DNA of 32,885 nt from Hyphomicrobiales bacterium (GCA_030456445.1 JAKDNM010000031.1:1-32885), one strand, 5' to 3'; positions 17,058-30,248 are shown, counted from the stretch's first letter. The notes: a model not told the origin generated them from the sequence alone. A program made the numbers and translations.

Positions 17058-18134
17058 ATGAGCGACGGACGCCGATACGACTGGGTCGACGCCGCCAAGG
17101 GGCTGTCGATCATCCTCGTGGTGATGATGTACGCGGCCTACAATGTCGGCAAATACACCGACGATGTGGGCGTGCTCCACTACGTCATCGGGTTCGCCAC
17201 GCCGTTCCGGATGCCGGAATTCTTCCTGATCTCGGGCCTGTTCCTGTCGCGGGTGATCGAACGCGACTGGCGGCGTTATGCGGACCGGCGCGTGGTGCAC
17301 TACTTCTATTTCTACGCCGTCTGGGTGACGATCGATTATGTGCTGAAGGTCGGCATAGCCGGCCGCGACATTCCCGGCATGCTTTCGGGTCTGGCACTGG
17401 CGATCGTCGAGCCCTACGGCGTACTCTGGTTCATCTATATGCTCGCCGTATTCAGCCTCGCCGCCAAGCTCATCTGGCAGGCAAAGCTGCCGCATTGGCT
17501 GGTGATCGCGGTCGCGGCCACTCTGCAAATGGCGCATATCGAATCGCCGAGCTACGCGGTGACGCAGTTCTGTGCCTATTTCGTCTTCTTCTATCTCGGC
17601 TATGTCGGCTCGCCCTATGTCTTCCGCATCGTGGAGGCGGCAGCCCACCGCCCTGCCCTTGCCTGGGCTGGGCTGGTGCTGTGGGCGCTTGCCGAGGCCT
17701 TCCTCGTCTTCTGGCCGGGTGGTCGCCCGGAACCGATGGAAATGCATATGGGGCTCGCTGCTTTCCCGCCGCTCCACCTCGCGCTCGCAATCATCGGCGC
17801 CATCGCTCTGTGCACGCTCGGCTATCTCCTGATGCGGTTGCCCTATACCGACTGGCTACGCTGGCTGGGCGAGCATTCGCTTGTCGTCTACCTCGCCTTC
17901 ACGCTGCCCATGTCGGCGGTGCGCATCATCGCCATGAAGACCGGCATCCTCACCGGAACGAGCGAGCTCAGCGTCGCCGTGCTGGTGATGGCCTTGGCGG
18001 TGCCAGTGGTGCTCTACTTCGCCGTCAAGCGGACAGGCATCGGCGAATTCCTGTTCGAGCGTCCTGCCTGGGCACATATCCCCGGCACGCCCGGCAGCCG
18101 CGCGGGGAAAACAGCAGTCGCGCCGGCCGAATAG
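17058..18134 (+). CDS. Membrane acyltransferase family 3 protein lacking the usual catalytic His
   Basis: Integral membrane O-acyltransferase-like protein (PF01757), 358 aa with about ten hydrophobic helices; family members acetylate or succinylate surface and secreted glycans. The N-terminus YDWVDAAKGLSIILVVMMYA and FRMPEFFLISGLFLSR are family-typical. In the family an Arg/Lys followed eleven residues later by His (R-x10-H) is essential; here Lys14 is present but position 25 is Tyr (codon TAC, 17130-17132). Activity may therefore be lost or altered. The C-terminal 20 residues are polar and Ala-rich. It stands 113 bp before purQ on the same strand; a shared transcript is possible but no functional tie is evident. 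Confidence 0.85.
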   Translation: MSDGRRYDWVDAAKGLSIILVVMMYAAYNVGKYTDDVGVLHYVIGFATPFRMPEFFLISGLFLSRVIERDWRRYADRRVVHYFYFYAVWVTIDYVLKVGIAGRDIPGMLSGLALAIVEPYGVLWFIYMLAVFSLAAKLIWQAKLPHWLVIAVAATLQMAHIESPSYAVTQFCAYFVFFYLGYVGSPYVFRIVEAAAHRPALAWAGLVLWALAEAFLVFWPGGRPEPMEMHMGLAAFPPLHLALAIIGAIALCTLGYLLMRLPYTDWLRWLGEHSLVVYLAFTLPMSAVRIIAMKTGILTGTSELSVAVLVMALAVPVVLYFAVKRTGIGEFLFERPAWAHIPGTPGSRAGKTAVAPAE

Positions 18135-18247
18135 GCGCGACGATCCGTCCCCGGCTTTTTCGCGGAGACGAGCCGGCGGGGCTCGCGATGCCGGCCGCTT
18201 TCAGGTAAGGAGCGCGAGGTGTCCACCGCTAGCGCCCCGCTTTGCCC

Positions 18248-18916
18248 ATGAAATCCGCCGTCGTCCTGCTCCCCGGCCTCAACCGCGACCGCGACATGAT
18301 CGCGGCGCTGACCAAAGTCTCGGGAAAGCCGCCCGTCACCGTCTGGCAGACCGACACGGAAATCCCCGATGTCGACCTGATCGTCATTCCCGGCGGCTTC
18401 TCCTATGGCGACTATCTGCGCTGCGGCGCGATCGGCGCACGCATGCCGGTCATGCGCGCTGTGGCTGAAAAGGCGGCCAAGGGCGTTCTGGTGATGGGCG
18501 TGTGCAACGGCTTCCAGATCCTGCTGGAAGCGGGCCTCCTACCCGGCGCTCTCATGCGCAACGCTTCGCTTCGCTTCGTCTGCCGCGAAGTGAAACTGGA
18601 AGTCGCCAACGCCAATACCGCCTTCACGCGCCACTACGCGCCCGGCCAGGTGATCCGCTGTCCGGTCGCCCATCACGACGGCAATTATTTCGCCGACGCC
18701 GGGACGCTGGCGCGGCTCGAAGGCGAAGGCCAGATCGTGTTCCGCTATGCCGAAGGCACCAATCCCAACGGCTCTATCAACGATATCGCCGGCATTGTCG
18801 GCGAGCGCGGCAACGTGCTCGGGCTGATGCCGCATCCGGAAAATCTGATCGAGGCGGCGCATGGCGGCGCCGACGGAAGGGCGCTCTTCGAGGGCGTTTT
18901 GGGGAAAGCCGCATGA
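18248..18916 (+). CDS. purQ: Phosphoribosylformylglycinamidine synthase, glutaminase subunit PurQ
   Basis: Supplies ammonia from glutamine for FGAM synthesis (step four of purine biosynthesis) in complex with PurS and PurL. Class I glutamine amidotransferase, 222 aa from ATG 18248 (the in-frame TTG at 18242 is ignored). The triad is visible: nucleophile Cys86 in GVCNGFQ, and His196/Glu198 in [17 protein letters not shown] is the PurQ-specific N-terminal segment. Its TGA overlaps the ATG of the next small lipoprotein gene (ATGA). purS, which is usually immediately upstream in Rhizobiales, is not present here. Confidence 0.97.
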   Translation: MKSAVVLLPGLNRDRDMIAALTKVSGKPPVTVWQTDTEIPDVDLIVIPGGFSYGDYLRCGAIGARMPVMRAVAEKAAKGVLVMGVCNGFQILLEAGLLPGALMRNASLRFVCREVKLEVANANTAFTRHYAPGQVIRCPVAHHDGNYFADAGTLARLEGEGQIVFRYAEGTNPNGSINDIAGIVGERGNVLGLMPHPENLIEAAHGGADGRALFEGVLGKAA

Positions 18917-19320
18917 ACAAGGGGATGAAGCGACTTTCGGCAGCCGCCGGCATTGCCTTGCTCGCCGCGCTTACGGCCTGCCAGTCGGGCAGCCACGAAA
19001 CCGCAGCGGGAGGGAATTCGGCGGCCGTCGCCCTCCTCCAGCGCGTCAACACCAATGCCCATACCTGCTGGGTCCGGTCGAAGGACAAGGACTTCCAGGG
19101 CTACAGCGTGATCCCGGAACTCGATACCCAGGCCGGCAAGCCGCGCATTCTCCTCGTCGACCGGAAGGCGGCGCAGGGGCTTCCCAAGCTCGTCATCGAG
19201 GCGGACGGCAAGCCGGTAAAGGCGACCGCCTACGGCCCGCTGCTGAACGAGCCTGCCGGCAGCCGCATCGGCGCAGACCTGAAGCGCTGGACCGGCGGTT
19301 CCAACTCCTGCGCGGCATAG
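18913..19320 (+). CDS. Small putative lipoprotein between purQ and purL, function unknown
   Basis: 135 aa. [19 protein letters not shown] then LTAC is a lipoprotein signal with Cys23 as the lipidated residue, so the mature part is periplasmic. It has about 110 residues with a compact, mixed alpha/beta look. Two Cys (in [12 protein letters not shown] and in the final SNSCAA) could form a disulphide. Other notable segments are [20 protein letters not shown] and ADLKRWTGG. The ATG overlaps the purQ stop and its own stop is 1 bp before the purL ATG, so it is translated inside the purine operon although its product is exported. I recall similar hypothetical proteins in Rhizobiales but no assigned function. 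Confidence 0.85.
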   Translation: MNKGMKRLSAAAGIALLAALTACQSGSHETAAGGNSAAVALLQRVNTNAHTCWVRSKDKDFQGYSVIPELDTQAGKPRILLVDRKAAQGLPKLVIEADGKPVKATAYGPLLNEPAGSRIGADLKRWTGGSNSCAA

Positions 19321-19321
19321 C

Positions 19322-21526
<2,205 letters not shown>

Positions 21527-21539
21527 GCGAGGACGACAG

Positions 21540-21773
21540 ATGGCGATGGATGCGAACGAGATCGCGCGGCTCATCCGGGAAGCCATTCCGGATGCGACGG
21601 TGACCATCCGCGATCTCGCCGGCGACGGCGACCACTACGCGGCCGAAGTGGTGGCCGAAAGCTTTCGCGGCAAGAGCCGCGTGCAGCAGCACCAGATGGT
21701 CTATGAGGCGCTGAAGGGCCAGATGGGCGGCGCGCTGCACGCGCTCGCCTTGCAGACCAGCGCGCCGGACTGA
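21540..21773 (+). CDS. bolA: BolA family protein
   Basis: Small cytosolic protein (77 aa) of the BolA/IbaG family that partners monothiol glutaredoxins in a [2Fe-2S]-bridged complex and acts in Fe-S handling. The fold's beta-strand region GDGDHYAAEVVAESFRGKS, the helix VQQHQMVYEAL and the C-terminal HALALQTSAP segment with the conserved His (GALHAL) are clear. I use ATG 21540 with GAGGA upstream; ATG 21546 is a possible alternative. It sits 13 bp after purL and about 130 bp before the CGFS glutaredoxin gene, the classic alphaproteobacterial pairing. Confidence 0.93.
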   Translation: MAMDANEIARLIREAIPDATVTIRDLAGDGDHYAAEVVAESFRGKSRVQQHQMVYEALKGQMGGALHALALQTSAPD

Positions 21774-21905
21774 GCATACGCGCCGTCTCGCGCCGCTGGA
21801 TCATCCCAATTCGGCCCACCCGCCCTTCAAACCGCACGGCTTAGGTGTTACATGGGGGGACGGGTTTCAGGCCGGACTGGGCCGGCGCACGCAAGGATAA
21901 TCGAG

Positions 21906-22241
21906 ATGAGCGGTATCAATGAATTCATCGCCAACGAAGTGAAGGGCAATGACGTGGTGCTCTTCATGAAGGGCACGCCGGGCTTCCCGCAATGCGGCTT
22001 TTCCGGTCAGGTCGTGCAGATTCTCGACTATGTCGGAGTTGACTACAAGGGCATCAATATCCTTACCTCCGACGAGCTTCGCCAAGGCATCAAGGAATAT
22101 TCGAACTGGCCGACCATCCCCCAGCTTTATGTGAAGGGTGAGTTCGTCGGCGGGTGCGACATCATCCGCGAGATGTTCCAGGCGGGCGAATTGCAGTCCT
22201 TCTTCGACGAGAAGGGCATCAGCGTCAAAGGCGCCGCCTGA
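21906..22241 (+). CDS. grxD: Monothiol glutaredoxin Grx4 (CGFS type)
   Basis: Binds and transfers [2Fe-2S] clusters, acting with BolA-type proteins; cytosolic. The 111-aa protein is a single glutaredoxin domain with the CGFS active site (Cys30 in PQCGFSGQ), the glutathione-binding WPTIPQLYV with cis-Pro and the GGCDI motif. ATG 21906 is preceded by AAGGA at about 10 bases. A longer frame to 21852 exists but adds no family-like residues. Strong terminators follow, marking the end of the pur-bol-grx transcription unit. Confidence 0.96.
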   Translation: MSGINEFIANEVKGNDVVLFMKGTPGFPQCGFSGQVVQILDYVGVDYKGINILTSDELRQGIKEYSNWPTIPQLYVKGEFVGGCDIIREMFQAGELQSFFDEKGISVKGAA

Positions 22242-22254
22242 CGTTCCGCGCCGG

Positions 22255-22272
22255 GCGCTGCCTGGCGCAGCG
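22255..22272 (+). terminator. Possible first hairpin after grxD
   Basis: CGCTGC and GCAGCG flank a 5-nt loop and are followed by TCTTGAGTTTGTTTT. The interrupted U tract makes it weaker than the hairpin at 22317. Together they suggest tandem termination of the purine/grxD operon. Confidence 0.4.
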
Positions 22273-22316
22273 TCTTGAGTTTGTTTTCATAAGCCCTTTC
22301 GGGCCTGTTTTCACAG

Positions 22317-22342
22317 ATGCGCCGGCTGCCCGGCGCATTTTT
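22317..22342 (+). terminator. Strong rho-independent terminator after grxD
   Basis: ATGCGCCGG (22317-22325) and CCGGCGCAT (22330-22338) form a perfect 9-bp stem with a CTGC loop, followed by TTTTTGTTCTTTT on the plus strand. It ends 24 bp before the MFS gene, separating the two transcripts. Confidence 0.88.
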
Positions 22343-22365
22343 GTTCTTTTGACGAGTCCGGGACC

Positions 22366-23613
22366 ATGGACCAAAGCAACGCGCCCAAGGCGCCACCGAC
22401 CGTCATGGGCATTTCGCGCTGGGAGTTCATCGCGCTTGCTGCCGCGCTGATGGCGCTCAACGCGCTTGCCATCGACATCATGATCCCGGCGCTGCAGCAG
22501 ATCGGGGCGAGCCTCGGCGTCGTCGAGGAAAACCATCGGCAGTTCGTCATCACCGCCTATATTGTCGGGTTCGGCGCCGCACAGCTCTTCTTCGGACCGC
22601 TTTCGGATGCCTATGGCCGGCGCCGACCCTTGATCGTCGGACTCGTGATCTATGTGGCGGCGGCGTGCGGCGCGGCGTTCGCGCCGAGTTTCGGCGTCAT
22701 GCTGGCGCTGCGCGTCATCCAGGGCATCGGTGCCGCGGCGACCCGCGTCATCGCGATCTCCGTGATCCGGGATTGCTTCGGCGGCCGGCGCATGGCCGAG
22801 ATTATGTCGCTGGTGTTCATGGTTTTCATGGCTGTCCCGGTGGTCGCGCCGGGATTTGGCCAAGCGATCATGCTGTTCGCCACCTGGCATCTGATATTCA
22901 TCGCGATGGGGGCCGGCGCTCTGGCGACCACCGTATGGGCGGTCTTGAGACTGCCGGAGACGCTTGCGCCCGAAAACGTGCGCCCCTTCACCGCCGCTGT
23001 GGTGATGAAGGGCTTTTATATCGTATTCTCGAACCGGGTGGCGCTTTGCTACACGCTTGCCTGCATGGCGACGTTCAGCGCGCTGTTCGGCTTCATAACG
23101 TCAGCCCAGCAAATCTACATGGAGGTCTACAACCTCGGCAATCTGTTCGGCTTCGTCTTCGCCGGCATCGCCGGGATGATGGCACTTTCGAATTTCCTGA
23201 ATTCGCGTCTCGTCGGGCGCTATGGCATGCGTCGTCTGGCGCATGGCGCCCTGTTCGCCTTCATCGCCGTGTGCTGCACATGGTTCATCGCGTCAGTCGC
23301 CACCACGCACCTCCCCTTCCTCCCGTTCCTCGTTCTGTTCACGGCCGTGATGTTCCTCTTCGGCTTCATCGGCTCGAATTTCAACGCGCTGGCGATGGAG
23401 CCGTTGGGCCACGTCGCCGGCACGGCGTCCTCCGTGCTCGGCTTCGCCCAGACGTTCGGCGGCGGCATCATCGGCACGATGATCGGGCAGTCGTTCAACG
23501 GAACGGTGACGCCGATCGCCGCCGGCTTCTGCGTCGTGTCCTTCGTTGCGCTGGGGCTGGTACTGATCGCCGAGCGGGGGCGGCTTTTCCAACCGCATAA
23601 TCCGCCGGTGTAA
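22366..23613 (+). CDS. MFS transporter, Bcr/CflA-like drug-resistance efflux family
   Basis: Twelve-helix proton antiporter of the DHA1 group, 415 aa, inner membrane. Motif A is clear in the first cytoplasmic loop as GPLSDAYGRRRPL (about residues 75-87), LRVIQGIGAAATRV is motif B, and helix 1 starts LAAALMALNALAIDIMIP with the D-x-M-x-P of Bcr/CflA proteins. Substrate is not deducible. It lies just after the grxD terminator and ends 6 bp from the convergent ttcA gene, so it is probably monocistronic. The Shine-Dalgarno before ATG 22366 (GGGA) is weak. Confidence 0.87.
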   Translation: MDQSNAPKAPPTVMGISRWEFIALAAALMALNALAIDIMIPALQQIGASLGVVEENHRQFVITAYIVGFGAAQLFFGPLSDAYGRRRPLIVGLVIYVAAACGAAFAPSFGVMLALRVIQGIGAAATRVIAISVIRDCFGGRRMAEIMSLVFMVFMAVPVVAPGFGQAIMLFATWHLIFIAMGAGALATTVWAVLRLPETLAPENVRPFTAAVVMKGFYIVFSNRVALCYTLACMATFSALFGFITSAQQIYMEVYNLGNLFGFVFAGIAGMMALSNFLNSRLVGRYGMRRLAHGALFAFIAVCCTWFIASVATTHLPFLPFLVLFTAVMFLFGFIGSNFNALAMEPLGHVAGTASSVLGFAQTFGGGIIGTMIGQSFNGTVTPIAAGFCVVSFVALGLVLIAERGRLFQPHNPPV

Positions 23614-23619
23614 AAAGCT

Positions 23620-24477
23620 TCAGCCTGCGCCGCCGAGCGCCGCGAAATCGAAGAGCTTGCGGTCGAGAAGATGCGAGGGGCGCACATTGGTCAGCGCCCG
23701 GATCATGGTGTCCTTGCGGCCCGGCATGCGCCGCTCGATATCCTCCAGCATCGCCTTCATGGCGTTGCGCTGGAGCCCGTCCTGGCTGCCGCAAAGATCG
23801 CAGGGGATGATGGGAAAACGCATGGCATCCGCGAAGCGCGCCAGATCGGCCTCGGCGCAATAGGATAGCGGCCTCAGCACCATCACGTCGCCTTCGTCGT
23901 TCATAAGCTTCGGCGGCATGGCGGCCAGCCGTCCGCCATGAAACAGGTTCATGAAGAAGGTCTCGAGGATGTCCTCGCGATGGTGGCCGAGCACCAGCGC
24001 CGCACAGCCTTCCTCGCGCGCGATGCGGTAGAGATGGCCGCGCCGGAGCCTTGAGCACAGCGAGCAGTAAGTGGCGCCCTCGCCGATCTTGTCGGTCACG
24101 ATCGAATAGGTGTCCCGGTATTCGATGCGGTGCGCCACGCCGAGGCCGGAAAGATACTCGGGCAGGATGTGCTTCGGGAAATTCGGTTGGCCCTGGTCGA
24201 GATTGCAGGCGAGAAGTTCGACCGGCAGCAGGCCGCGCCATTTGAGATCGAGCAAGAGCGCCAGGAGCCCGTAGGAATCCTTGCCGCCCGAGAGCGCGAC
24301 CAGCCAGCGTTCTCCCTCGCGAACCATGGCGAAGTCGGCAATCGCCTGCCGCGTGTCGCGCAGGAGGCGCTTGCGCAGCTTGTTGAACTCGACCGTCGAG
24401 GGCGCATCGCGAAAAAGCGGATGGCAGCCGCCGGCATCGGCGTCCGTTTCCTGCCCGGCGGCGGCATGCACGTTCAT
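23620..24477 (-). CDS. ttcA: tRNA 2-thiocytidine(32) synthetase TtcA
   Basis: Adds sulphur to C32 of several tRNAs in an ATP- and [Fe-S]-dependent reaction. The PP-loop SGGKDS is at residues 63-68. Cluster-binding cysteines are visible as C138-x2-C141 ([11 protein letters not shown]) and, further on, C226-x2-C229 (IPCDLCG). [19 protein letters not shown] is the conserved central helix. At 285 aa it has normal length. ATG 24477. It converges with the MFS gene with a 6-bp gap and lies behind the rpsD terminator, so it has its own transcript. Confidence 0.95.
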   Translation of the reverse strand: MNVHAAAGQETDADAGGCHPLFRDAPSTVEFNKLRKRLLRDTRQAIADFAMVREGERWLVALSGGKDSYGLLALLLDLKWRGLLPVELLACNLDQGQPNFPKHILPEYLSGLGVAHRIEYRDTYSIVTDKIGEGATYCSLCSRLRRGHLYRIAREEGCAALVLGHHREDILETFFMNLFHGGRLAAMPPKLMNDEGDVMVLRPLSYCAEADLARFADAMRFPIIPCDLCGSQDGLQRNAMKAMLEDIERRMPGRKDTMIRALTNVRPSHLLDRKLFDFAALGGAG

Positions 24478-24514
24478 GGCGGCTCCTCCCGCTCCCCTCT
24501 AAACCGGAACGCGG

Positions 24515-24546
24515 CAAAGAAAAAGGCCGCGCTTGCGGCGCGGCCT
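24515..24546 (-). terminator. Rho-independent terminator of rpsD
   Basis: On the minus strand AGGCCGCGC and GCGCGGCCT form a perfect 9-bp stem (24546-24538 with 24532-24524) over a 5-nt loop, followed by TTTTTCTTT. It is 24 bp past the rpsD stop. Confidence 0.88.
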
Positions 24547-24569
24547 CTTCGATCCGATGCGTGAAAAAA

Positions 24570-25187
24570 TCAGCGCGAGTAGAACTCGACCACGAGGTTC
24601 GGTTCCATCTGGACCGCGAACGGCACGTCGGCCAGGGCCGGCACGCGCACATAGGTCGCCGTCATCTTGGAGTGATCGGCCTCGATATAGTCCGGCACGT
24701 CGCGCTCGGCGAGTTGAACCGCCTCCAGAACGACGACAAGCTGCTTCGACTTCTCGCGCACCTCGACCACGTCGCCAGGCTTGCAGCGATAGGAGCCGAT
24801 ATTGACCCGGCGCCCGTTGACGTTGACATGGCCGTGATTGATGAACTGGCGCGCCGCGAAAATCGTCGGGACGAACTTGGCCCGATAGACGACCGCGTCG
24901 AGGCGCGATTCGAGCAGGCCTATCAGGTTCTCGGAAGCGTCGCCCTTGCGGCGGTTCGCCTCCTCGTAGGTCTTGCGGAACTGCTTTTCGGAGACATCGC
25001 CGTAATGCCCCTTCAGCTTCTGCTTGGCGCGGAGTTGGATGCCGAAATCCGACAGCTTGCCCTTGCGGCGCTGGCCGTGCTGGCCGGGGCCGTACTCACG
25101 CTTGTTGACGGGGGATTTCGGTCGGCCCCAGACATTCTGGCCAAGCCGGCGATCAAGTTTGTATTTTGCCGATTCGCGCTTGCTCAT
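24570..25187 (-). CDS. rpsD: 30S ribosomal protein S4
   Basis: Primary 16S rRNA-binding protein of the small subunit and a translational autoregulator in many bacteria. The 205-aa protein starts [20 protein letters not shown], with the [20 protein letters not shown] segment of the N-terminal domain and the S4 RNA-binding domain ([20 protein letters not shown], then [16 protein letters not shown], about residues 95-140), ending VVEFYSR. ATG 25187 has AAGGAA at 8-9 bases; the frame extends five codons further but without family support. It is monocistronic: promoter at 25365-25393, a long folded leader and its own terminator. Confidence 0.98.
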   Translation of the reverse strand: MSKRESAKYKLDRRLGQNVWGRPKSPVNKREYGPGQHGQRRKGKLSDFGIQLRAKQKLKGHYGDVSEKQFRKTYEEANRRKGDASENLIGLLESRLDAVVYRAKFVPTIFAARQFINHGHVNVNGRRVNIGSYRCKPGDVVEVREKSKQLVVVLEAVQLAERDVPDYIEADHSKMTATYVRVPALADVPFAVQMEPNLVVEFYSR

Positions 25188-25203
25188 CGCATTTCCTTTC
25201 AAA

Positions 25204-25358
25204 TAATAACACCCGGAACCTCATGCTCCAGGTGAAGGAAACGCGCCCTCCTCTGGCTCCTTTTTCCGGAGCCTGACAGGGCCTTCCACGCACGCTTTGC
25301 GGAAAGACCCACGGGACACGTCAAATGAATTTAGCGCCGGGCATCGCTGTCCGGCGCT
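25204..25358 (-). promoter_or_regulatory. Structured 5' leader RNA of rpsD (candidate autoregulatory element)
   Basis: The about 170-nt leader from the predicted start site to the ATG folds by eye into four consecutive hairpins. H1 (25333-25358): AGCGCCGG/CCGGCGCT 8-bp stem, one A.C mismatch, two more pairs and a GCGA (GNRA) loop. H2 (25279-25310): nine pairs including two G.U, with an inner CGC-AAA-GCG. H3 (25255-25273): GGCTCC/GGAGCC. H4 (25211-25233): seven pairs, ending just before the Shine-Dalgarno. None has a U tract, so these are not terminators. S4 is known to repress its own mRNA through folded leaders in other bacteria; that this leader does so is inference. Confidence 0.5.
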
Positions 25359-25364
25359 GGCGGT

Positions 25365-25393
25365 GGAATAGTCGAGAGCATGGTTCTTGTCAA
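25365..25393 (-). promoter_or_regulatory. rpsD promoter
   Basis: On the minus strand TTGACA (25393-25388), a 17-bp spacer and TATTCC (25370-25365) make a strong housekeeping-type promoter. The predicted start, about seven bases on, coincides with the first base of hairpin H1 (25358). Confidence 0.65.
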
Positions 25394-25500
25394 CCGACGG
25401 GATGGAGGTCGCAGGCTCCGCATTCACCACTTTGGATTGTCCACAACGACAATATCACTTCGAAGTGCTAAACCGGAGGCAAGGCTGCGAGCGGGGTGCG

Positions 25501-26634
25501 ATGGCTTTCACAGGCGCGAAAGTGCGAACGGTTACGGCGGCCGCCGGCGTCGCCTGCCTGCTTGCGGCCCTGACGGCGGGCACCGCCGCGGCGGACAGGC
25601 AATATTGCCGGCAACTCAAGGCCCAACTCGCATCCGCTTCCGCCTCGCGGAAAAGCGCGACCATGCTGAAACGCTACGAGCGCGCGATAGAAGATCAGGA
25701 AGGCGAGCTTTCCCGCGCGCACCGTATCGCGCGGCGCAGCGGCTGCGCGGGATTGTTCGGCGATTTGCGTGACGATCCGTCGGGCCGCTGCGATCCCATC
25801 AGCCACACGATTGGCAAGATGGAACGCAACATGGCGATGCTCGAGAGGCGGCGCGAAACATTCGCGCGGAAAGCGGACGCGCCAAGCCGGCGGGAAATCC
25901 TCGCGGCGATCGACGCCAATGGCTGCCGCGAAGACCAGATGGCGGCGCGAAGGCTGCCGGACCCGGTCAACTCCGGCAGCGACAGCCACGCCCTGCTCAG
26001 CCGCGTCAACCCGGGTCTCATTATCCGCCGCTCCGGCCCGCCACAGGAAGGCGACGAGATACCGGCCGACATTCAAGGCGGTAACGAAGCCGACGGATCC
26101 GGCACCTACCGGACCATGTGCGTGAGAACATGCGACGGCTACTATTTCCCGATTTCGTTCGCAACCTCGCCCGCCAATTTCGCGCGTGACGAGCGGACCT
26201 GCCAGGCGCGCTGCCCCGGCACGAAGGTGGAGCTCTACTATCACGTGCCGAGCGAGGAATCGGCAAGCATGGTCTCGCTCGCCGGCGTGCCCTACGAAAA
26301 CCTTCCGGCCGCCTTCCTCTACCGCAAGGCCGACGCACCGCGCGTTCCCGGCTGTAGTTGCGCCGTCGCCGGGCGCTCGTCGATCATGGCGGCAACCCCT
26401 TCCGGCGAAGAAACGAACGATGAAAGCGCGCCAATCTCCCAGGCCGTCACGCAGCCTCACGAAGAACCCGGCGCCGTAGCCAAAGCAGGCAACCCCGCGG
26501 GAGAGGCGGCGGCGATCGAGCCCACGCCCCTCGCCGACAAGGACCGCGACGTCAGGGTCGTCGGGCCAAGATTCCTTCCCGACCCATCAAAGGCATTAGA
26601 TCTGCAAGCTCCGGTCCAGAAGAAAGCCCCGTAA
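25501..26634 (+). CDS. DUF2865 domain secreted protein
   Basis: Exported protein of unknown function, 377 aa. The N-terminus [20 protein letters not shown] plus AGTAAA is a Sec signal peptide cleaved near AAA/D. A charged, helical, Cys-containing region follows ([16 protein letters not shown], then CAGLFGDL). The DUF2865 domain lies around residues 200-290: [20 protein letters not shown], then [20 protein letters not shown], with several conserved Cys that suggest disulphides, and CSC further on. The C-terminal part is Pro/Ala/Glu-rich. ATG 25501 is chosen because it directly precedes the signal peptide; the frame is open to 25387. Its last 83 bp overlap the 3' end of gltX on the other strand. 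Confidence 0.82.
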   Translation: MAFTGAKVRTVTAAAGVACLLAALTAGTAAADRQYCRQLKAQLASASASRKSATMLKRYERAIEDQEGELSRAHRIARRSGCAGLFGDLRDDPSGRCDPISHTIGKMERNMAMLERRRETFARKADAPSRREILAAIDANGCREDQMAARRLPDPVNSGSDSHALLSRVNPGLIIRRSGPPQEGDEIPADIQGGNEADGSGTYRTMCVRTCDGYYFPISFATSPANFARDERTCQARCPGTKVELYYHVPSEESASMVSLAGVPYENLPAAFLYRKADAPRVPGCSCAVAGRSSIMAATPSGEETNDESAPISQAVTQPHEEPGAVAKAGNPAGEAAAIEPTPLADKDRDVRVVGPRFLPDPSKALDLQAPVQKKAP

Positions 26635-27925
26635 GCGCAAGCCTGAGCGGCGCGAAAAGCGCCTTGCCCTTGCGCCCTGTCGCTTCCTTGACGCGGTCCG
26701 TCCAACGCCTGAAGGTGGTGCCATCCCAGGGTTCCGGCGGCAGCAGGCCGAAAGCGGATCGTACGAATTCGATATCCTCGGCCGGCAATTCCGGTTTCTC
26801 GACAGGCCCCTCCCGGACGACGCGCCACCACCGATCCGCATCGGCGAAAATGTCGAGATTGCCGCGTACCGCCAGCCAGAAGGGCTCGGCCTTCGGGCCT
26901 TCGATGCCGAGTGCCGCAAGCCGCGTCTTCGCGCCGCCAAATTCCATTTCGTGAAGCAAGGCGCGATTCAGCACCTTCAGTTCGTCGGGATCGAATTTCG
27001 ACGCCGAGCGCGAGGTTGCCGCCGGGTCGAAATGCGCCGCGAGTTCTTCCATCGAGCGCATCGCCGAGACGCTTTCCGACGTGCCGATCAAAACGGCGAG
27101 CGAGACGACCGCCATCGGTTCCAGCCCTGCCTCGCGCAAACCTCGGATCGACAGCGCACCGGAGCGCTTGGAAAGCCCCTCGCCCGACGCGGCTATCAGC
27201 AGATTGTGGTGGCCGAAAGCCGGCGGCTCGCTGCCGAGCGCGCGAAACAGCGCGATCTGCACGCCGGTATTGGTGACGTGGTCGTCGCCGCGGACGACAT
27301 GGGTAATGCCCATGTCGATGTCGTCGACGACGGAGGTTGGCGTATAGAGATAGGTGCCGTCTGCGCGGACCAGCACCGGGTCGGAGAGCGAGGCAAGATC
27401 GACCGTCTCGCCGCCGCGGACGATATCGTCCCAATGAATTTCGGTCCGCTCCGTCTCGAACGGCGACTCCTTGAAATTGGGCAGCAGGAAGCGCCAATGC
27501 GGCTTGCGGCCCTCCGCTTCGAGCGCGGCCCTCTCGTCGGCCGTGAGCTTGAGCGCCTCGCGGCCATAGACGGGAGGCAGCCGTCGCGAGAGCCTGATCT
27601 TGCGGCGAAGCTCCAGTTCCTCCGGCGTATCGTAGCACGGATAGAGCAGGCCCTCGGCCTTCAACTTCTCCATCGCCGCGTCATAGGCGGCGAAGCGCTT
27701 CGACTGGCTTTCGATCCGGTCGGGGTGGATGCCGAGCCATTCGAGGTCTTCCAGGATCGCGTCGGCATATTCCTGCCTGGAGCGGGCAATATCCGTATCG
27801 TCGAAGCGCTGGACGAACCTGCCGCCATGTTTGCGGGCAAACAGCCAGTTGAACAGCGCCGTGCGCGCGTTGCCGATATGGATGTAGCCCGTCGGGGACG
27901 GGGCGAAGCGGACGGTAACGGTCAT
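26552..27925 (-). CDS. gltX: Glutamate--tRNA ligase
   Basis: Class I aminoacyl-tRNA synthetase charging tRNA-Glu (and, in bacteria lacking GlnRS, tRNA-Gln for transamidation). The 457-aa protein has HIGN (residues 16-19) in [24 protein letters not shown], the catalytic-domain [11 protein letters not shown], and the KMSKS-equivalent [10 protein letters not shown]. The C-terminal anticodon-binding region ends [19 protein letters not shown] and [12 protein letters not shown], the expected family end. Many alphaproteobacteria carry two gltX paralogues; which one this is cannot be told from the window. ATG 27925. It overlaps the convergent DUF2865 gene tail to tail. Confidence 0.96.
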   Translation of the reverse strand: MTVTVRFAPSPTGYIHIGNARTALFNWLFARKHGGRFVQRFDDTDIARSRQEYADAILEDLEWLGIHPDRIESQSKRFAAYDAAMEKLKAEGLLYPCYDTPEELELRRKIRLSRRLPPVYGREALKLTADERAALEAEGRKPHWRFLLPNFKESPFETERTEIHWDDIVRGGETVDLASLSDPVLVRADGTYLYTPTSVVDDIDMGITHVVRGDDHVTNTGVQIALFRALGSEPPAFGHHNLLIAASGEGLSKRSGALSIRGLREAGLEPMAVVSLAVLIGTSESVSAMRSMEELAAHFDPAATSRSASKFDPDELKVLNRALLHEMEFGGAKTRLAALGIEGPKAEPFWLAVRGNLDIFADADRWWRVVREGPVEKPELPAEDIEFVRSAFGLLPPEPWDGTTFRRWTDRVKEATGRKGKALFAPLRLALTGLSSGPELADLMPLMGREGILARRP

Positions 27926-28014
27926 GGCGCCGGGTTAGCCGAGGCGCGGCCGCTTGGCAATGCGGTCGCTATCCGCGCGAGAGGATGTTGACCTTCATGG
28001 GCCGGCTCCTGTCG

Positions 28015-28052
28015 GCAAAAGGAAAAGGCCCCGCGGTTTGCACCGCGAGGCC
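28015..28052 (-). terminator. Rho-independent terminator of hppA
   Basis: Minus-strand GGCCTCGCGGT and ACCGCGGGGCC form an 11-bp stem with one T.G pair and a 4-nt loop (28052-28027), followed by TTTTCCTTTTG. It lies 40 bp past the hppA stop. Confidence 0.85.
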
Positions 28053-28091
28053 CGATTTCACTTCATCCGCCGGCGACAGCCGGCCGGGAGA

Positions 28092-30248
<2,157 letters not shown>

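Noticed and set aside
18135..18247. CCGGCT/AGCCGG hairpin before purQ as riboswitch or terminator
   Set aside because: Only six pairs over a 14-nt loop, no purine-riboswitch core and no U tract.
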